From: Sindora glabra
Lineage: Eukaryota > Streptophyta > Magnoliopsida > Fabales > Fabaceae
Reading direction: 5' to 3'
DNA: 64,000 nt
NCBI GenBank assembly: GCA_020226215.1
Contig: CM035233.1
Coordinates: 18,185,701-18,249,700 of the forward strand
The notes below the pieces were generated by a model. The model had not been told where the DNA came from and searched no databases. It saw only the letters and a program-made list of their open reading frames with translations. The position numbers and the translations under genes are program-made. The stretch's first letter is position 1. Each line of letters starts with the position of its first letter. This document shows, in pieces, positions 13,821-25,314 of this stretch.

Positions 13821-14072
13821 TGTTGTATAATCTAGATTTTTGCATAATTTCAAGTTAAGTAGTTAGTTAAAAGAATATACTTACTTATTAGTCACAGCAT
13901 ATTACAATATGAAAAGACTCTCATGGTTGTATGAATTTAATACAAGAGAAATAAAGTTCCTTCTTCCTTCTTTCTATTGTAATTAACTATTCTTTTTTAC
14001 TTTGCTCTTCTTCTATCAACTACAATGTTGTATAGTTGGTTCTTGCTTCATTTTATGCCTATAGTTCTAACA
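13821..14072 (+). mobile_element. 3' LTR of the copia element
   Basis: It starts TGTTGTATAATCTAG and ends TTCTAACA and aligns with the 5' LTR at 7206-7474. It is preceded by a short purine run (AAAGGTGAGTAT) in the place of the polypurine tract. The flanking pentamers (AGTAA left of the element, AGAAG right) no longer match well, so target duplications cannot be confirmed. Confidence 0.85.
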
Positions 14073-15130
14073 AGAAGAAAGTATGAAATAAAAGATATTG
14101 TTTTTCTTAATTTTTTTATAATTAATGTTAAACAAATAAACTATTTTTTATCTTAATATCTTATAATTATATTTTATAAAAAATATTTTTCATCAAAACA
14201 ATCAAAGCCTTTGAAATTGAATTCATTAGTAATCTTCAATTGGATTCCAATATATTGTATTATTGAGGTTCTAATAGTATTATCTATTTCATTTTCATAA
14301 GTGATATCATAATAAAATAAAAAAAATTAACTTGTCAAACTATCATAGATAATAACAATGACATTTTAATGTTATAATAGTATTAAAAAAATTTTAATGA
14401 GTGTAATAGAAAACAAAATAAAGTTAGAGTTTAAATCTAATTCATTTTATATTATTAATGAAGTTATTAAAAAATGAATTTTTTTATTAATAGTAGATAT
14501 ATTTTAATAGTTTTTATTGATATATTAATATGTTGGTAAATGATAATATAAAATTAATTTACAATAATAATGAATGAAATTTAAATAATAATAATAATTT
14601 ATGCACATCATGGTTGAAACAGAAGATATATAAATTTAGAAAATAAATTAAAATATCAAACTACAAGATTAAAATGGTTAACGCTGAATTTTTTTTAAAG
14701 AAAATGAAGAAAAGAAAAAAGAAGTTAGTTCTTTCAAGCAATATATACTTCTTCCGTTCTATCGCATTTTAGAAAAAAAATTATTTATTATTTAAAAATT
14801 TTAAAAAAATATGAAATATTATTTTTTCCACTATAAATGTATTAATATATTTATTCTATCACAATTTCCTCTCTATTTTGATTTATTTTAGAATTTATAT
14901 ATAATAAGAGATTAAATAGTAGTTTTGAAATATTAATTAAAAAATAAATTAAATTATTTTTTGAATATTTATAAAATTAATTAATTGTGATAATTTAAAA
15001 ATTTTTAAAAATTTAAAAAATTTAAAAATTTCATTTTATTTACTTACAATTTACATAAATTTTTAAAAATAAAATGAAGAAGGACAAGATAAACAATTAT
15101 ACGAAGGGGAAAAAAATAGGAAGGAGAGAA
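14073..15130. other. AT-rich spacer and probable upstream region of the U-box gene
   Basis: Very AT-rich. At 14747-14770 the sequence TACTTCTTCCGTTCTATCGCA resembles the end of Stowaway (Tc1/mariner-type) MITEs, which start TACTCCCTCCGT. A matching right end is not clear; the purine run near 15112-15128 is a weak candidate. Runs of AAATTTTTAAA near 14995-15030 can fold on themselves. No gene is seen. Confidence 0.45.
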
Positions 15131-15384
15131 GAACCATCAATAATGCCAGAGGAAGGAACGATAATGTTTGATCGGGTATGGTCTTCCCTTTGACCCTTTC
15201 CAACAGTCTCAGCAATAAAATATGACTCAGTATCATCGTTCCTTCTTCATTGAGTACAATTTCAATTCCAAGTCCAATTCTCTATCGATAATTCGTCAGA
15301 AAGCTGTATTCGCTGCAAAAGTTAGCATCATTCTTTGTCGTTCTCCATCTTCCTTCTAGATCAAATTTCTTCATTTCCTCATCA

Positions 15385-15423
15385 ATGGCGGTTTGGGTTC
15401 GTCATAATCCCTCTCATCTTTGA
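15385..15423 (+). CDS. Short upstream ORF in the U-box gene leader
   Basis: An ATG at 15385 opens 12 codons (MAVWVRHNPSHL) and closes with TGA at 15421-15423, 100 bases before the main start. If the transcript starts upstream of 15385, ribosomes would meet this ORF first. It is in a CT-rich leader typical of plant 5' UTRs. The transcription start is not known, so inclusion in the mRNA is inference. Confidence 0.4.
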   Translation: MAVWVRHNPSHL

Positions 15424-15523
15424 CGATTACCCAAAAAATCGTAAATTTCTCAAATTTGAAAGTAGAAGGTTCAATTTTGTTGCCAAAATTGCTTCCTTTC
15501 CAAGCTAACTTGGTTGGCTCAAA

Positions 15524-18500
15524 ATGGGTGGGACGGAGAATTCGAAGGCTGTGTTGCTGGGTCGGTTGGTTGATAGCATAAAGGAGATTTCTGGTTTTCC
15601 CGAATGTCAAAACGTTTGGAGAAGCATGTATGGGAATTTGGTGAGGAGGGTGAAGCTATTGAGTCCACTGCTTGAGGAATTAAATGATAGCGATGAATCG
15701 CTGACTGATGAAGAACTTCGGGGTCTTGAATTGTTGAGAAATGCTTTAGATTCAGCTAAGAACCTTCTCAAGTTTGTGAACAAAGGGAGTAAGCTTTATC
15801 AGGTTCGTTGTTTGATTTTCTGTTTTCTTCTGTTATGGAAAATCCACAATCGAGGAGATTTAGTTATTTTGGTGTAGCTCTCTTCTTTCTGAATCATGGG
15901 TTAACTTCGTATTGTCAGTTGAATTTTTCCCTGTGTTTCTTTATCAGGTGTGATTGCTTTGTTATTTGAAATCCCCAATGGAGGGGATATAAAGTTCGGG
16001 TTTTTGTAAATATTAGTTTGTTGACTTTGTTTATCAGTTGAAGATTTTATCTGCTAATTGGATGATGATTTTTTTCCCCTTGTAAAATTGATGAAATAGG
16101 CATCAAATTCTGCATGTTACATATATTGAGTTCTGTGGGACTCTGTTTGGATTGAGAATTGAGATTCCAATGCTTGTTCCTTATATCATCCTGCTTGGGA
16201 CTTTAGTTTTTCCCAATCACTTTAAGTAGGTGTCTTCTTTAGAATTTAAAACTCTGGTTTTTGTCTTTTATCTTATTCCTTCACAGCATTTGTTTTAGAT
16301 TGTAATATTTTTTACATCCTCTGTAATTGTTTCTGCATAGTAGTTTTTATTGCAATTGTAGGTGCAAATAATGAACCAGAAATGCACAGCTCTATTTTAT
16401 CTGGTTTGAACATCAAGCTTGCTGCATGGGGGCTCGAATTTGATTGAAATCATAGAAAAGTGATGTTTGAATTTAGCTTAGCACCATATGCAATTACAGT
16501 TCATGTTAGGCTTAATCAAGGAACATGATTTTTTTAGGCCAAAAAAACCAACCATTAAGCCCAAAATCTTCTCCCTTGACCAAGCCTAACATGGATCATA
16601 CATAAAATTAGATATCTTCATACTCTTATTTGGATTTCCATTAGTCTTCCTCAGTTATTAGGATCTCCATCATTTAATCTCTCTACTCCTTTCACATGTC
16701 TCATTATCCCTATCGCATTCTTGATTATCATATATCTATATTTAATTTTAAATTGGCAACTTAAGCAAATTTTATCACTTTATTAAGCATAATCCTAGTT
16801 CAGTGATAATGTAATTACATAATTTCCAAGTACATGTCATCATCATTTATCGAAATTCATAGAAGATAGGACTTTGTTTTGCTTCTCTTTGGCCTATAAA
16901 AATGGGATAGAATCATAGGAGAGACACTTGAACTTCAAGTTCTGAAAAATATTAATGTTCCTGGAACCAGGTCTTACCCATGCAATTTTTCTCCTGCCAG
17001 ATGTATATGTTAATCGATCATTTACATTTCTTTACTATAGTTGTTTTAATAAATTAACAAGGAGTAATATACATATATACTCTGAAAAAAATACACCTTC
17101 TACCGTCCACCCATTTACTAATCTTAGTTAAGGTCTGGGATATTTTATGCATTTCTGTTTCAATGTTTATCTAAAAAATGAGGTTGATATAAACCATTGA
17201 TTCTAAAGTAATTGCTGCTTCACAAATTGTAGGCTTTGCAGAGGAAGGAGACTGCAGACAAGTTCCAAGATATAACTGAAAAAATTGAAGCAGCATTGAG
17301 TGAAATTCCGTACAACAGACTTGATATTTCAGAGGAAGTTAAAGAACAGGTGCTTCTTTGTCGTACATTAAGATTGACAATAGCATAAACAATTCAATGG
17401 TGTTTCACAAAATTTTAATTACATGAATAATATTGTCTGTTCTGTGTTGGGCAGTTTATTAATAGAAATCAAGAATTAATGTGTGCCATTGTTTTAAGTT
17501 TTTAACCTTTTTCTATTCCTTTTTAGATTGAACTTGTGCATGCTCAATTCAAAAGAGCCAAAACTGAATCAGAATTAGCTGATTTACAACTAGAGTTGGA
17601 TTTAGCCACGGCACAAAGAGAGAAAGACCCAGATCCTGCAATACTTAAAAGACTTTCTGAAATGCTGCATCTGAGGACTATCAATGACCTAAAGAAGGAG
17701 TCAAGTGAGCTGCATGAATTGGTTATCTCGAGTGGTGGAGAACCAGGGGATTGTTTTGAGAAGATGTCATCCCTTCTTAGGAAGCTGAAGGATTGTGTGC
17801 TCACAGAAAACCCCGAAGTTGATACCTTTGAGGGTGAAAAGTTCCCGATCAAGCACAGGTCTCCTGTAATTCCAGATGACTTTCGTTGCCCAATATCTCT
17901 TGAGCTAATGAAAGATCCTGTAATTGTCTCCACTGGACAGGTATCAACCCGAGAATATTGTGCAAGATTTTTCTTTCTTTCTTTCTTTGTCCCAAGACAC
18001 AACACACACTTTTGCACACAGCCCTAACCCCTAATTATGTTTTGAAGAGTCTGATTGCTTTATGGTGTGAAAGCAATGTCCCAAGACACAACACACACTT
18101 TTGCACACAGCTCTAACCCCTAATTATGTTTTGAAGAGTCTGATTGCTTTATGGTGTGAAAGCAATGGGGTTGAGCTACCAAAGAAGCAGGGGAGCTGTA
18201 GAAGAAAGAAATCTGGAAGCAGTCTTTCAGATTGTGATCGAGCTGCCATTGATGCTTTATTAAATAAACTGTTTCCTTTGTTTTATGAATATGATCTCTA
18301 AAGATTATTTATTTACTTTCTTTTGCAGACATATGAAAGATCCTGCATTCAGAAATGGCTTGATGCTGGGCATAAGACTTGTCCTAAGACACAACACACA
18401 CTTTTGCACACAGCCCTAACCCCTAATTATGTTTTGAAGAGTCTGATTGCTTTATGGTGTGAAAGCAATGGGGTTGAGCTACCAAAGAAGCAGGGGAGCT

Positions 18501-19414
18501 GTAGAAGAAAGAAATCTGGAAGCAGTCTTTCAGATTGTGATCGAGCTGCCATTAATGCTTTATTAAATAAACTGGCAAATGGTGATACAGAGCAGCAAAG
18601 GGCAGCTGCTGGTGAACTTCGACTTCTGGCTAAGAGAAATGCTGACAACAGAGTTTGTATTGCTGAGGCCGGAGCCATTCCACTTCTAGTAGATTCATTG
18701 TCTTCCTCTGATCCTCGAACCCAGGAACATGCTGTTACAGCACTTCTCAACCTGTCCATCAATGAAAGTAACAAAGGAACTATAGTAAATGCAGGAGCGA
18801 TACCAGATATTGTAGATGTCCTGAAAAATGGCAGCATGGAAGCCAGAGAAAATGCAGCTGCAACTCTCTTTAGTTTATCTGTACTAGATGAGAACAAGGT
18901 TTCAATTGGTGCAGCTGGGGCTCTCCCAGCTTTGATAATATTGCTTTGTGAAGGTACTCCCAGAGGTAAAAAGGATGCTGCTACTGCTATTTTTAATCTT
19001 TGCATCTATCAGGGAAACAAGGCGAGAGCTGTAAAGGCAGGTATAGTGGCCCCACTGATGAGCTTTCTAAAGGATGCTGGAAGTGGGATGGTAGATGAGG
19101 CACTAGCTATACTAGCCATCCTTGCAAGCCATCATGAAGGCAAAACTGCAATTGGTCAGGCTGAGCCAATCCCTACTCTCGTAGAGGTTGTAAGAACTGG
19201 TTCCCCACGCAATCGGGAGAATGCTGCTGCTGTGTTGTGGTCACTATGTATAGGTGACCTACTGCAGTTGAAACTAGCAAAAGACCTTGGCGCAGAACAG
19301 GCACTGAGGGAATTGTCAGAAAACGGCACTGATAGGGCCAAAAGAAAGGCCGGAAGTATATTAGAACTCTTACAGCGATTGGAAGTGGATGCTGATATGC
19401 AAAGTACTTCTTAG
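15524..19414 (+). CDS. PUB14: U-box/ARM-repeat E3 ubiquitin ligase, PUB14-like
   Basis: Exons: 15524-15802, 17233-17349, 17527-17940 and 18329-19414, all with GT-AG borders and phase 0. Together they give 631 residues, close to the usual length of about 630 for PUB13/PUB14. The start (MGGTENSKAV) has A at -3. Residues 1-230 form the N-terminal helical UND region. The U-box begins near 247 (DDFRCPISLELMKDPVIVS) and is split by intron 3, continuing TYERSCIQKWLDAGH in exon 4. ARM repeats follow from about 340 to 620 (for example AEAGAIPLLV, ENAAATLFSLSV, GKKDAATAIFNLC, NRENAAAVLWSLC). The U-box recruits an E2 enzyme and the ARM repeats bind substrates; family members act in immune-receptor turnover, flowering and cell death. 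No stop or frameshift is present. Intron 3 is abnormal (separate entry). Whether this is the PUB13 or the PUB14 orthologue is not settled; PUB14 is my preference. Confidence 0.95.
15803..17232 (+). other. Intron 1 of the U-box gene (1430 bp)
   Basis: Donor CAG|GTTCG and acceptor TTGTAG|GCTTTG keep phase 0 and join GSKLYQ to ALQRKET, a junction conserved in this family. An imperfect inverted repeat (TTAGGCTTAATCAAG near 16506 and CTTGACCAAGCCTAA near 16575) could form a hairpin with a loop of about 50 bases. No other gene is seen inside. Confidence 0.85.
17350..17526 (+). other. Intron 2 of the U-box gene (177 bp)
   Basis: Donor CAG|GTGCTT and acceptor TTTTTAG|ATTGAA. It joins SEEVKEQ to IELVHAQF in phase 0. 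It is an ordinary short plant intron. Confidence 0.85.
17990..18271 (+). repeat. Two partial copies of exon 4 inside intron 3
   Basis: Intron 3 spans 17941-18328. Copy A (17990-18078, 89 bp) matches exon 4 at 18382-18470. Copy B (18079-18271, 193 bp) follows head to tail and matches exon 4 at 18382-18574 without gaps. Both copies start at the same exon base. Differences are few: both have CCCAAG where the exon has CCTAAG; B has GCTCTAACC for GCCCTAACC and GATGCT for AATGCT. Spliced normally, the copies are removed. If the intron is kept, the protein stops shortly after the first half of the U-box (TAA at 18025-18027). Near-identity indicates a recent event. Confidence 0.97.
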
Positions 19415-19461
19415 TCTCATGTGACTTGAGGATGTAGCCCACCGATATTAGAAGCTTGTGC

Positions 19462-19467
19462 AATAAA
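19462..19467 (+). other. Candidate polyadenylation signal of the U-box gene
   Basis: AATAAA lies 48 bases after the stop codon. Further T-rich and AATAAT-type signals occur near 19780-19860, so a longer 3' UTR is equally possible. Confidence 0.4.
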
Positions 19468-20296
19468 TAACAGATCCACGTGAGTGGTGTGTGAAAATAG
19501 TGTATGTCTTTATTTGTCTTGAATCTCATATCCTTGTTGATTGAGTTAACTAAAACATGCCAGCAAGCTGTGTGGGAACTGTGTATTTTTTTCAAGTTGC
19601 TTTTTTGTCTGCACGGCTAAATGTTGTATATTAGGTGTTGATGATGTTGTGATAATTATAGGAGACGTAATTTACCTGGGAGGTTTTTCCGGGCTTCCAT
19701 GCGAGAGGTTTGGATGTAATTCTTAAAACTTTGGTCTTTTGAAGTAAGGATTAGCATTATAGATTGCAATCAAAAGTGAAGTTACAATTTTATTGATATA
19801 GTGCCCGTTTCACTCTTAACTATTGTTATGTTCGAATTCGCCATTCGTTGTTATTGAATAATGCAATCCACATGATGTTTTTTTTTTAAAAGGATTTGGA
19901 TCCTCTTATTTTCCATTTATCATTTTTGGAGAGATAAATACAAATTTTACTTTAGGGCCTACTATTTTTTTATTGGGGTCTATAGTTCTCAAAAAAAAAA
20001 AAAGTATCTATCTTTCTTCAAAATTCACTTCATATATTTCTTAAGAAATGTATCAGATCAATTTTTTTTTTAACTATACAAATTTCACCATTCAAGTAGT
20101 TTTATATACGGTTTAAGTGGGATTGATTAGATTTAAATAGTCATTTGTATAGCTGTGTAAAAGCTGTAAATGTAATAAATGATATAAGTAGCATTATTTA
20201 GATGTTTTTCTTGAACTCAATTAAGAATTTAAGATTGTTTTAAAATTAAGCTTTCTCATAAAGTATAGAGAAGATAAAATTATTCTTCATAAATAC
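19468..20296. other. 3' flank of the U-box gene, no further gene seen
   Basis: The first 400 bases probably include 3' UTR. Beyond that the sequence is AT-rich with poly-T and poly-A runs (19880, 19992) and no supported feature up to the retroelement LTR. Confidence 0.45.
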
Positions 20297-21440
20297 TAGG
20301 AGATTGGTATTGACCATTTGGTCATAGATAGCTTGGATGCAATTATAGCCTTACACATAGTTACACATTACCAGAGAGATGGTTGGGAGGTTGAAGGTGG
20401 CAAACATCATCAAAAGAGAGTTGCTCAACACTTGCAAGTAAGGCAATAATGAGTTATGGTTTTATTATGGTTTTTTAAATACTAAGTTAGTGAGAGTAGA
20501 AAGCGAAGAAAAGAGGAAGCGAAGAAGTAAGTTAAAAGACTTATTTAGGTTAGTGACTAGTATTAATAATGATTATCTTACTAGGGATATAGTAGTTATA
20601 TCACAATATTAATAGGGATATTTATGTCATTTAGAGGGTACAAGTGGCTCACAGGCAATAAACATTCTCTAATTGTAATAATTACCTTTGACACCATCTA
20701 GTGAACCTAGTTCGATCTCTACAATTTGTCTAGTTACACTTATGATTATGCTATGATTAGTGAATTTCTTAATAGACCAATTTCAAGGTAAGCATATGGG
20801 CCAATTGATCGAGGCCTTTTAAACTTGGCTTGACCCAATATTTAGCCCCTTTAAAAAATTTTGTAGCAAGGCTTGATCGAGCACTTGAGGGGTGGTATGC
20901 ATTATCTCATTTGCTTGACTAACTAGTGTAAGTCAATAAGGTGTTCAATAATTATTTGATGCCTTAAGACGAGGCAATCACATTTAATGCACCTATATTG
21001 CAATCTCTACATATCTAGGGATTACAATGCCTGTTATAATTTGCTTTGGTTTTCATACTAAATAATGATAAAACTACTTATTGGCCATGCTTTAAACATT
21101 TTGAACCACTTGATCTCTTTTATTAAAAAAACACAATGGATCACAACCTTTTATTCAAACATCAATGCCAATGGTCTTTCTTCTAGCCATTGTGTGCACT
21201 TGGGGATCTAAGCAGTTAACCTTTTGCCATTATTATATAGGATCGAAGAGTCTTAATCCCAATCATTCATTAGCCTATAAATATTTAAAAAAAATTATCT
21301 GGTCATTACTTTCACTATTCTTGCAAATTTCTTAGAGTGGAGAGCATCCTACTATTCAATACCATGCTTTTATGATTTATTCTTGCTTGTTTTCATCAAA
21401 GAAAAGTCATTGTCATTGTCTCCATTCATCATCTAAGGTA
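20297..21440 (+). mobile_element. LTR and leader of a Ty3/gypsy element, + strand half
   Basis: Positions 20310-20870 match, in inverted orientation, 35150-34922 plus 32739-32450. Shared words include TTACACATTAC, ATGATTATCTTAC, AATTGTAATAATT, CTTTGACACCATC, TTATGATTATGCTA and AAGCATATGGGC. Such a long inverted match beside gypsy coding sequence is best explained as the LTR of that element. A TATA box (TATAAATA, 21276-21283) lies about 360 bases before the first ORF. Exact edges are uncertain. Confidence 0.6.
21276..21283 (+). promoter_or_regulatory. TATA box of the retroelement leader
   Basis: CCTATAAATA stands in a short less AT-rich context and is followed within 100 bases by a CT-rich leader and later by the gag-like ORF. 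It is the expected place for the element promoter. Prediction from sequence only. Confidence 0.4.
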
Positions 21441-22413
21441 AATTCTTCTATAAGAAATATTTTTTTTTGTTAAGGTTGATAGTTACTTCTATCACTTTAT
21501 ACTTGTGATTCTCTTTCCTTTCTTGTTGAATCTTTTTTAATTTTCCTTTTTTGGCTTGTGAATGTAAGCTACCTAATAAATGTATTTTCCCTAATGTAGG
21601 TGCCTTTTGTTTTGAACTACTCCTTTTTCTTCCCTAGGTTTTTTAAAATTTAATATGAACTTTAATATGGTTAGGAAATCTTTGCATCCATGAACTTAAA
21701 CATACCTTTGATTTTGAAGCATAGCATATATTTTGAAACATTTAAGAAGGTGACTAAAGATCAAGCAATTAATTTTGGTGAGAGATTAATTGATCAAACT
21801 TTTTCAAAGCCCAATTTGATAGACATTAATTTGGTTAAGGATATTATTGATTAGTCTATAATTCTAGATTTTAGAATTGATCAAATGATCATTCATACTG
21901 ATTAGCAAAATGTGCTTTGTTTAGCTATCAATAAAAATGAATGACTATTTTTCTATAAGAGATCAGAAAAAAATGAAATGGTTAGCCTTTTTATATTGGT
22001 AAATATTTCTATATCTTAGATGATTAGGTAGGCTTATCCTCTATTGAACCAAAGGCTTGCTTGGTTAATTTTTTTGAAGAAAAATATGAAGTGCCCTATC
22101 TTTATCCTATCCCATTTGCTTAGTCCAAAAATCATCGAGGAGTTAAGAGGCATGCAATGTTCAATGCCTAAAACAAATTATGTTTGTCAATGTAGATGTA
22201 AAAAGGTCAAATAATTCCAAAGCTTAGTTAGATGAAAGGAAACTAGCTAAGCTTCATGAATGCAGGCCCCTTCTTTATATTAGTCAAAAAACCTCTTTTA
22301 TAAAATAGCTGAGGAGGATGAACAAGTCTACAATTTTGATATCGAGTTTTTTTTCATGTTCTATTAAGTTGTCTTTAAAAAGGCTAATGTTATGCTCATT
22401 TTACTCCTTTTTA

Positions 22414-22930
22414 GCAAGCTCTCATGCAAAGATTGAATGTAGCTCTTACTTAAATAATCTTTAATTATTGAGTTGATATTATATGCTATGAATTTTTAGT
22501 AACTAATATGGAATTAAGAGTGATTGTGAACAGTTTTTTGTATTTTTTTTCCATATTTATAAGATTATAGGTTCTTGGATGTATATAAGTGCCAGAAAAG
22601 GTAGACAAATATTTTATGGATTGAATTCTAGTGCTTATGGGCGGAAAGAATTGAATGTAGCTCTTACTTGAATAACTATTTATAATCTATTTTAGCAAGC
22701 TCTGATGCAAAGATTGAATGTAGCTTTTACTAAAATAATCTTCAATGGTTAGGTTGATATTATTTGCTATGAATTTTTAGTAACTAGTCTAGAATTAAGA
22801 TTGACTATAAATAGTTTTTTGTAATTTTTCCACTATATCTTGGATGTGTATAAGTGCCAGAAAAGGAAGACAAATATTTTATGTCCTGAATTCTAGTCTC
22901 CATAGTGGAAAAAATCCTTTTTCAAGGTTT
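22414..22930 (+). repeat. 280-bp tandem duplication within the gypsy ORF
   Basis: The unit starting GCAAGCTCT at 22414 recurs at 22694. Both contain CAAAGATTGAATGTAGCT, GATATTAT, GCTATGAATTTTTAGTAACTA and ATAAGTGCCAGAAAAGG. Offset is 280 bp. It duplicates the SARKGRQIFY coding block, so the ancestor protein had it once. Confidence 0.85.
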
Positions 22931-24723
22931 ATGTTCTTCTTAATGTTCACCCGTATTGGATTCACTTGAAAGGTCAATTTTTATTCCTTATAAATAATAA
23001 GGTCTCCTTCTAAGATCATGAAAAAGGTTCCAATATTAGATAAATTGGACTTACTAGTAGTTAATAAGGCAAAAATGGTTACCTAGACATTCGAGACCTT
23101 ATTAATGTGTTTTTAATTCATGCTTTTTTTAAGTTTTTCTTTACTTTTACTTATTATTTTATTCTAAACCTTGGTTGTTGATGTTTCAAGCCTTTATTTG
23201 TCAGGTAGATCCTTCACATTAGATAAGGTCAAAGATCTAGTTTGTTAACATAAGAAAAATTCCTCCAAGGATACTAAAGGCAAGAAAAGAGCATAGAGTC
23301 CTCATGCCAATCAACATTGTAAGAAGAGGGTTGATACTAACCACCTCAACTTAGGCCATCTAAATCCATTGATGGCCAAGAGAGACTAATTAATTAGTCT
23401 AGACCTTCTAGTGGTCATGAAAGTTCTATTGATTAGTTAGAAGAAGAATAAATTGGCCTTTTTCCTCCTAATGTGTCACTAAGGAGAAATCATTTTGTCT
23501 AATAATTAGCCAGGTCTCATAACCGATAAAGAAGAGAAGAAAACCTAATCAAAAAGAAGAAAGAAAAGGGAAAAAAGAAAAAAAAATAATGACTTTAGAC
23601 TCCAAGGTTACAACTTTGACAATAGTAGGTAATAAAGTTAGAACAGTTGTTGTTGATGGCATTGTTATAATGGTAGTTACTACTATTCAAGCCACTAGGA
23701 CATCTATTCCTACTCCACAAGCTCAATAACTAGGGTTAACTACTATCACATTAAACCACTTAGGCTTGGGAGCACTTCTAACATTTTACAATTATGAACT
23801 TTTTAATTCTAAGTATAGGGAGAAGGTTGATTTAAGGGAGTTATTGTTAATACAACTTGTATTGCCTTTTGATACTAACCAACCTATATTAAGTTTCTAG
23901 ACTCAAGCAGTAAATTATATACCATATAGTGTCAATCATTTTCTTTTCCATAAAGATTCCACAAGAGTGTTTGAGAAAATTAACAAAGTCCACTTGAATC
24001 ATTTCTTTACTCAGAACTTTAGTCGAACACTCAAAATAGCTACAGTCGATCTTGTGCTTTTTAAGAAAATCAAAGAGTTAGAAGAGTTCTATAAAACCTA
24101 TAGAATAAAAAATTGTTCCAAAGTAGAAATAGATCTTAAGGATAAAAGTGACTATGATAGATCAATGCAAATCACCAATGAACTCAAATAATTGGTTGAT
24201 GAGAAAAACCAATTAGTTGCATAGAGAGATATATAATCAGTAGTCTGAAAAGGAGATTAAAGAAGATAGAAGACCATGCTAAAGTTATAAGGAGAGAAAG
24301 TTTCCAAAGACAAAATGAAATTGAAAACAAACAAAAATAGTTAGAATTGATGACCAATCATAGAGATAAAATAAAAAAGGACTTTCATTTATTAGAGAAA
24401 AAGAATAATGAACATGAAGGTAATTAGGAGAAAATGAAAAAAAATTAATTGAAGAATTTCGAACTAAGAATGCTACTCTTCTAGCTTAGAATGCTAATAT
24501 GAAATCTAAATATCATTAGCTAAGGGAGGATAGTGACAAAATTGCCAAGCTAGTTGTGAATAGCCACTCGAATTCCTTTAATCTTTCTAAGAAATAAGTA
24601 AAAGCCTTATATCCTAACAAAAGTTAGGAAGATAAGCATCTTGAGGACTGTTGCAGATTTATGAAGAGATGAATTTGATGAAAAGATGATGAATTAGTTG
24701 ACTTTGATGAAAAAGAAGATACA

Positions 24724-25314
24724 TAAGCATGTAAAGTGAGGCAAGCAATATAGGGTAAGCAAGCCTGCAAAAAGTATAAGGAAAAATTATCAAGCCTGTG
24801 GTTACCTTATGGGCTTACCTATGAGAAGCCCATAGGTAGACAATATTATTATTTTTTAACTATTAAGAGTGATTAAATTATTAATGTGTATATGTAAGGA
24901 TTGGAGATTAAACCTTAAATGTAGAAGAATGAAGACACTTTCAAAGGATTTTGGATTGGATTAGATTAAAAAAATCTATTTTTTTAAATTGCAATTAAAA
25001 AATTAGATTTTTTTTATTTATATAATAAGTTAGTTAAGTAGGGTAAAAAATTATATTAGCCTATTAGACATTAGATTGAAAATTTGGTTGGATTAAAAAA
25101 GTCTCTAAATGCTTGAAGGATTATAAAAAATTTTAGTTAAAAAAAAAAAGCTTATGCCTACAGGCAAGCCTACACTTGTGTAAGCTTATGTCAATGCAAA
25201 CTTACCCACATTAACCTCTAAAAAATATATGGTTTAATATATAGAGCCTAACCTACCTCATGACCATAGGGTATTCATATTGCCCATAGGTTATGAGCCT
25301 ATTTTACATGCTTA
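24724..25314. mobile_element. MITE with 8-bp target duplication, hAT-like
   Basis: The 591-bp segment starts TAAGCATGTAAA and ends TTTACATGCTTA, a perfect 12-bp terminal inverted repeat. It is flanked on both sides by AAGATACA (24716-24723 and 25315-25322), a perfect 8-bp target duplication. Eight bases is the signature of hAT transposition. There is no transposase. Inner sequence is rich in AAGCC/GGCTT words on both strands (for example GGGCTTACCTATGAGAAGCC near 24810). It interrupts the gypsy ORF. The termini are unlike the common CAGGG ends of plant hATs. Confidence 0.85.

Noticed and set aside
7201..14077. Target-site duplication for the full copia element
   Set aside because: AGTAA and AGAAG match at too few positions to claim.
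18101..18301. 66-codon open frame read as a separate small gene
   Set aside because: It is copy B of exon 4 inside intron 3, not an independent gene.
17544..19341. Long open frames on the - strand opposite the U-box gene exons
   Set aside because: They mirror the coding frame of exons 3 and 4 and have no motifs, splice logic or start context of their own.
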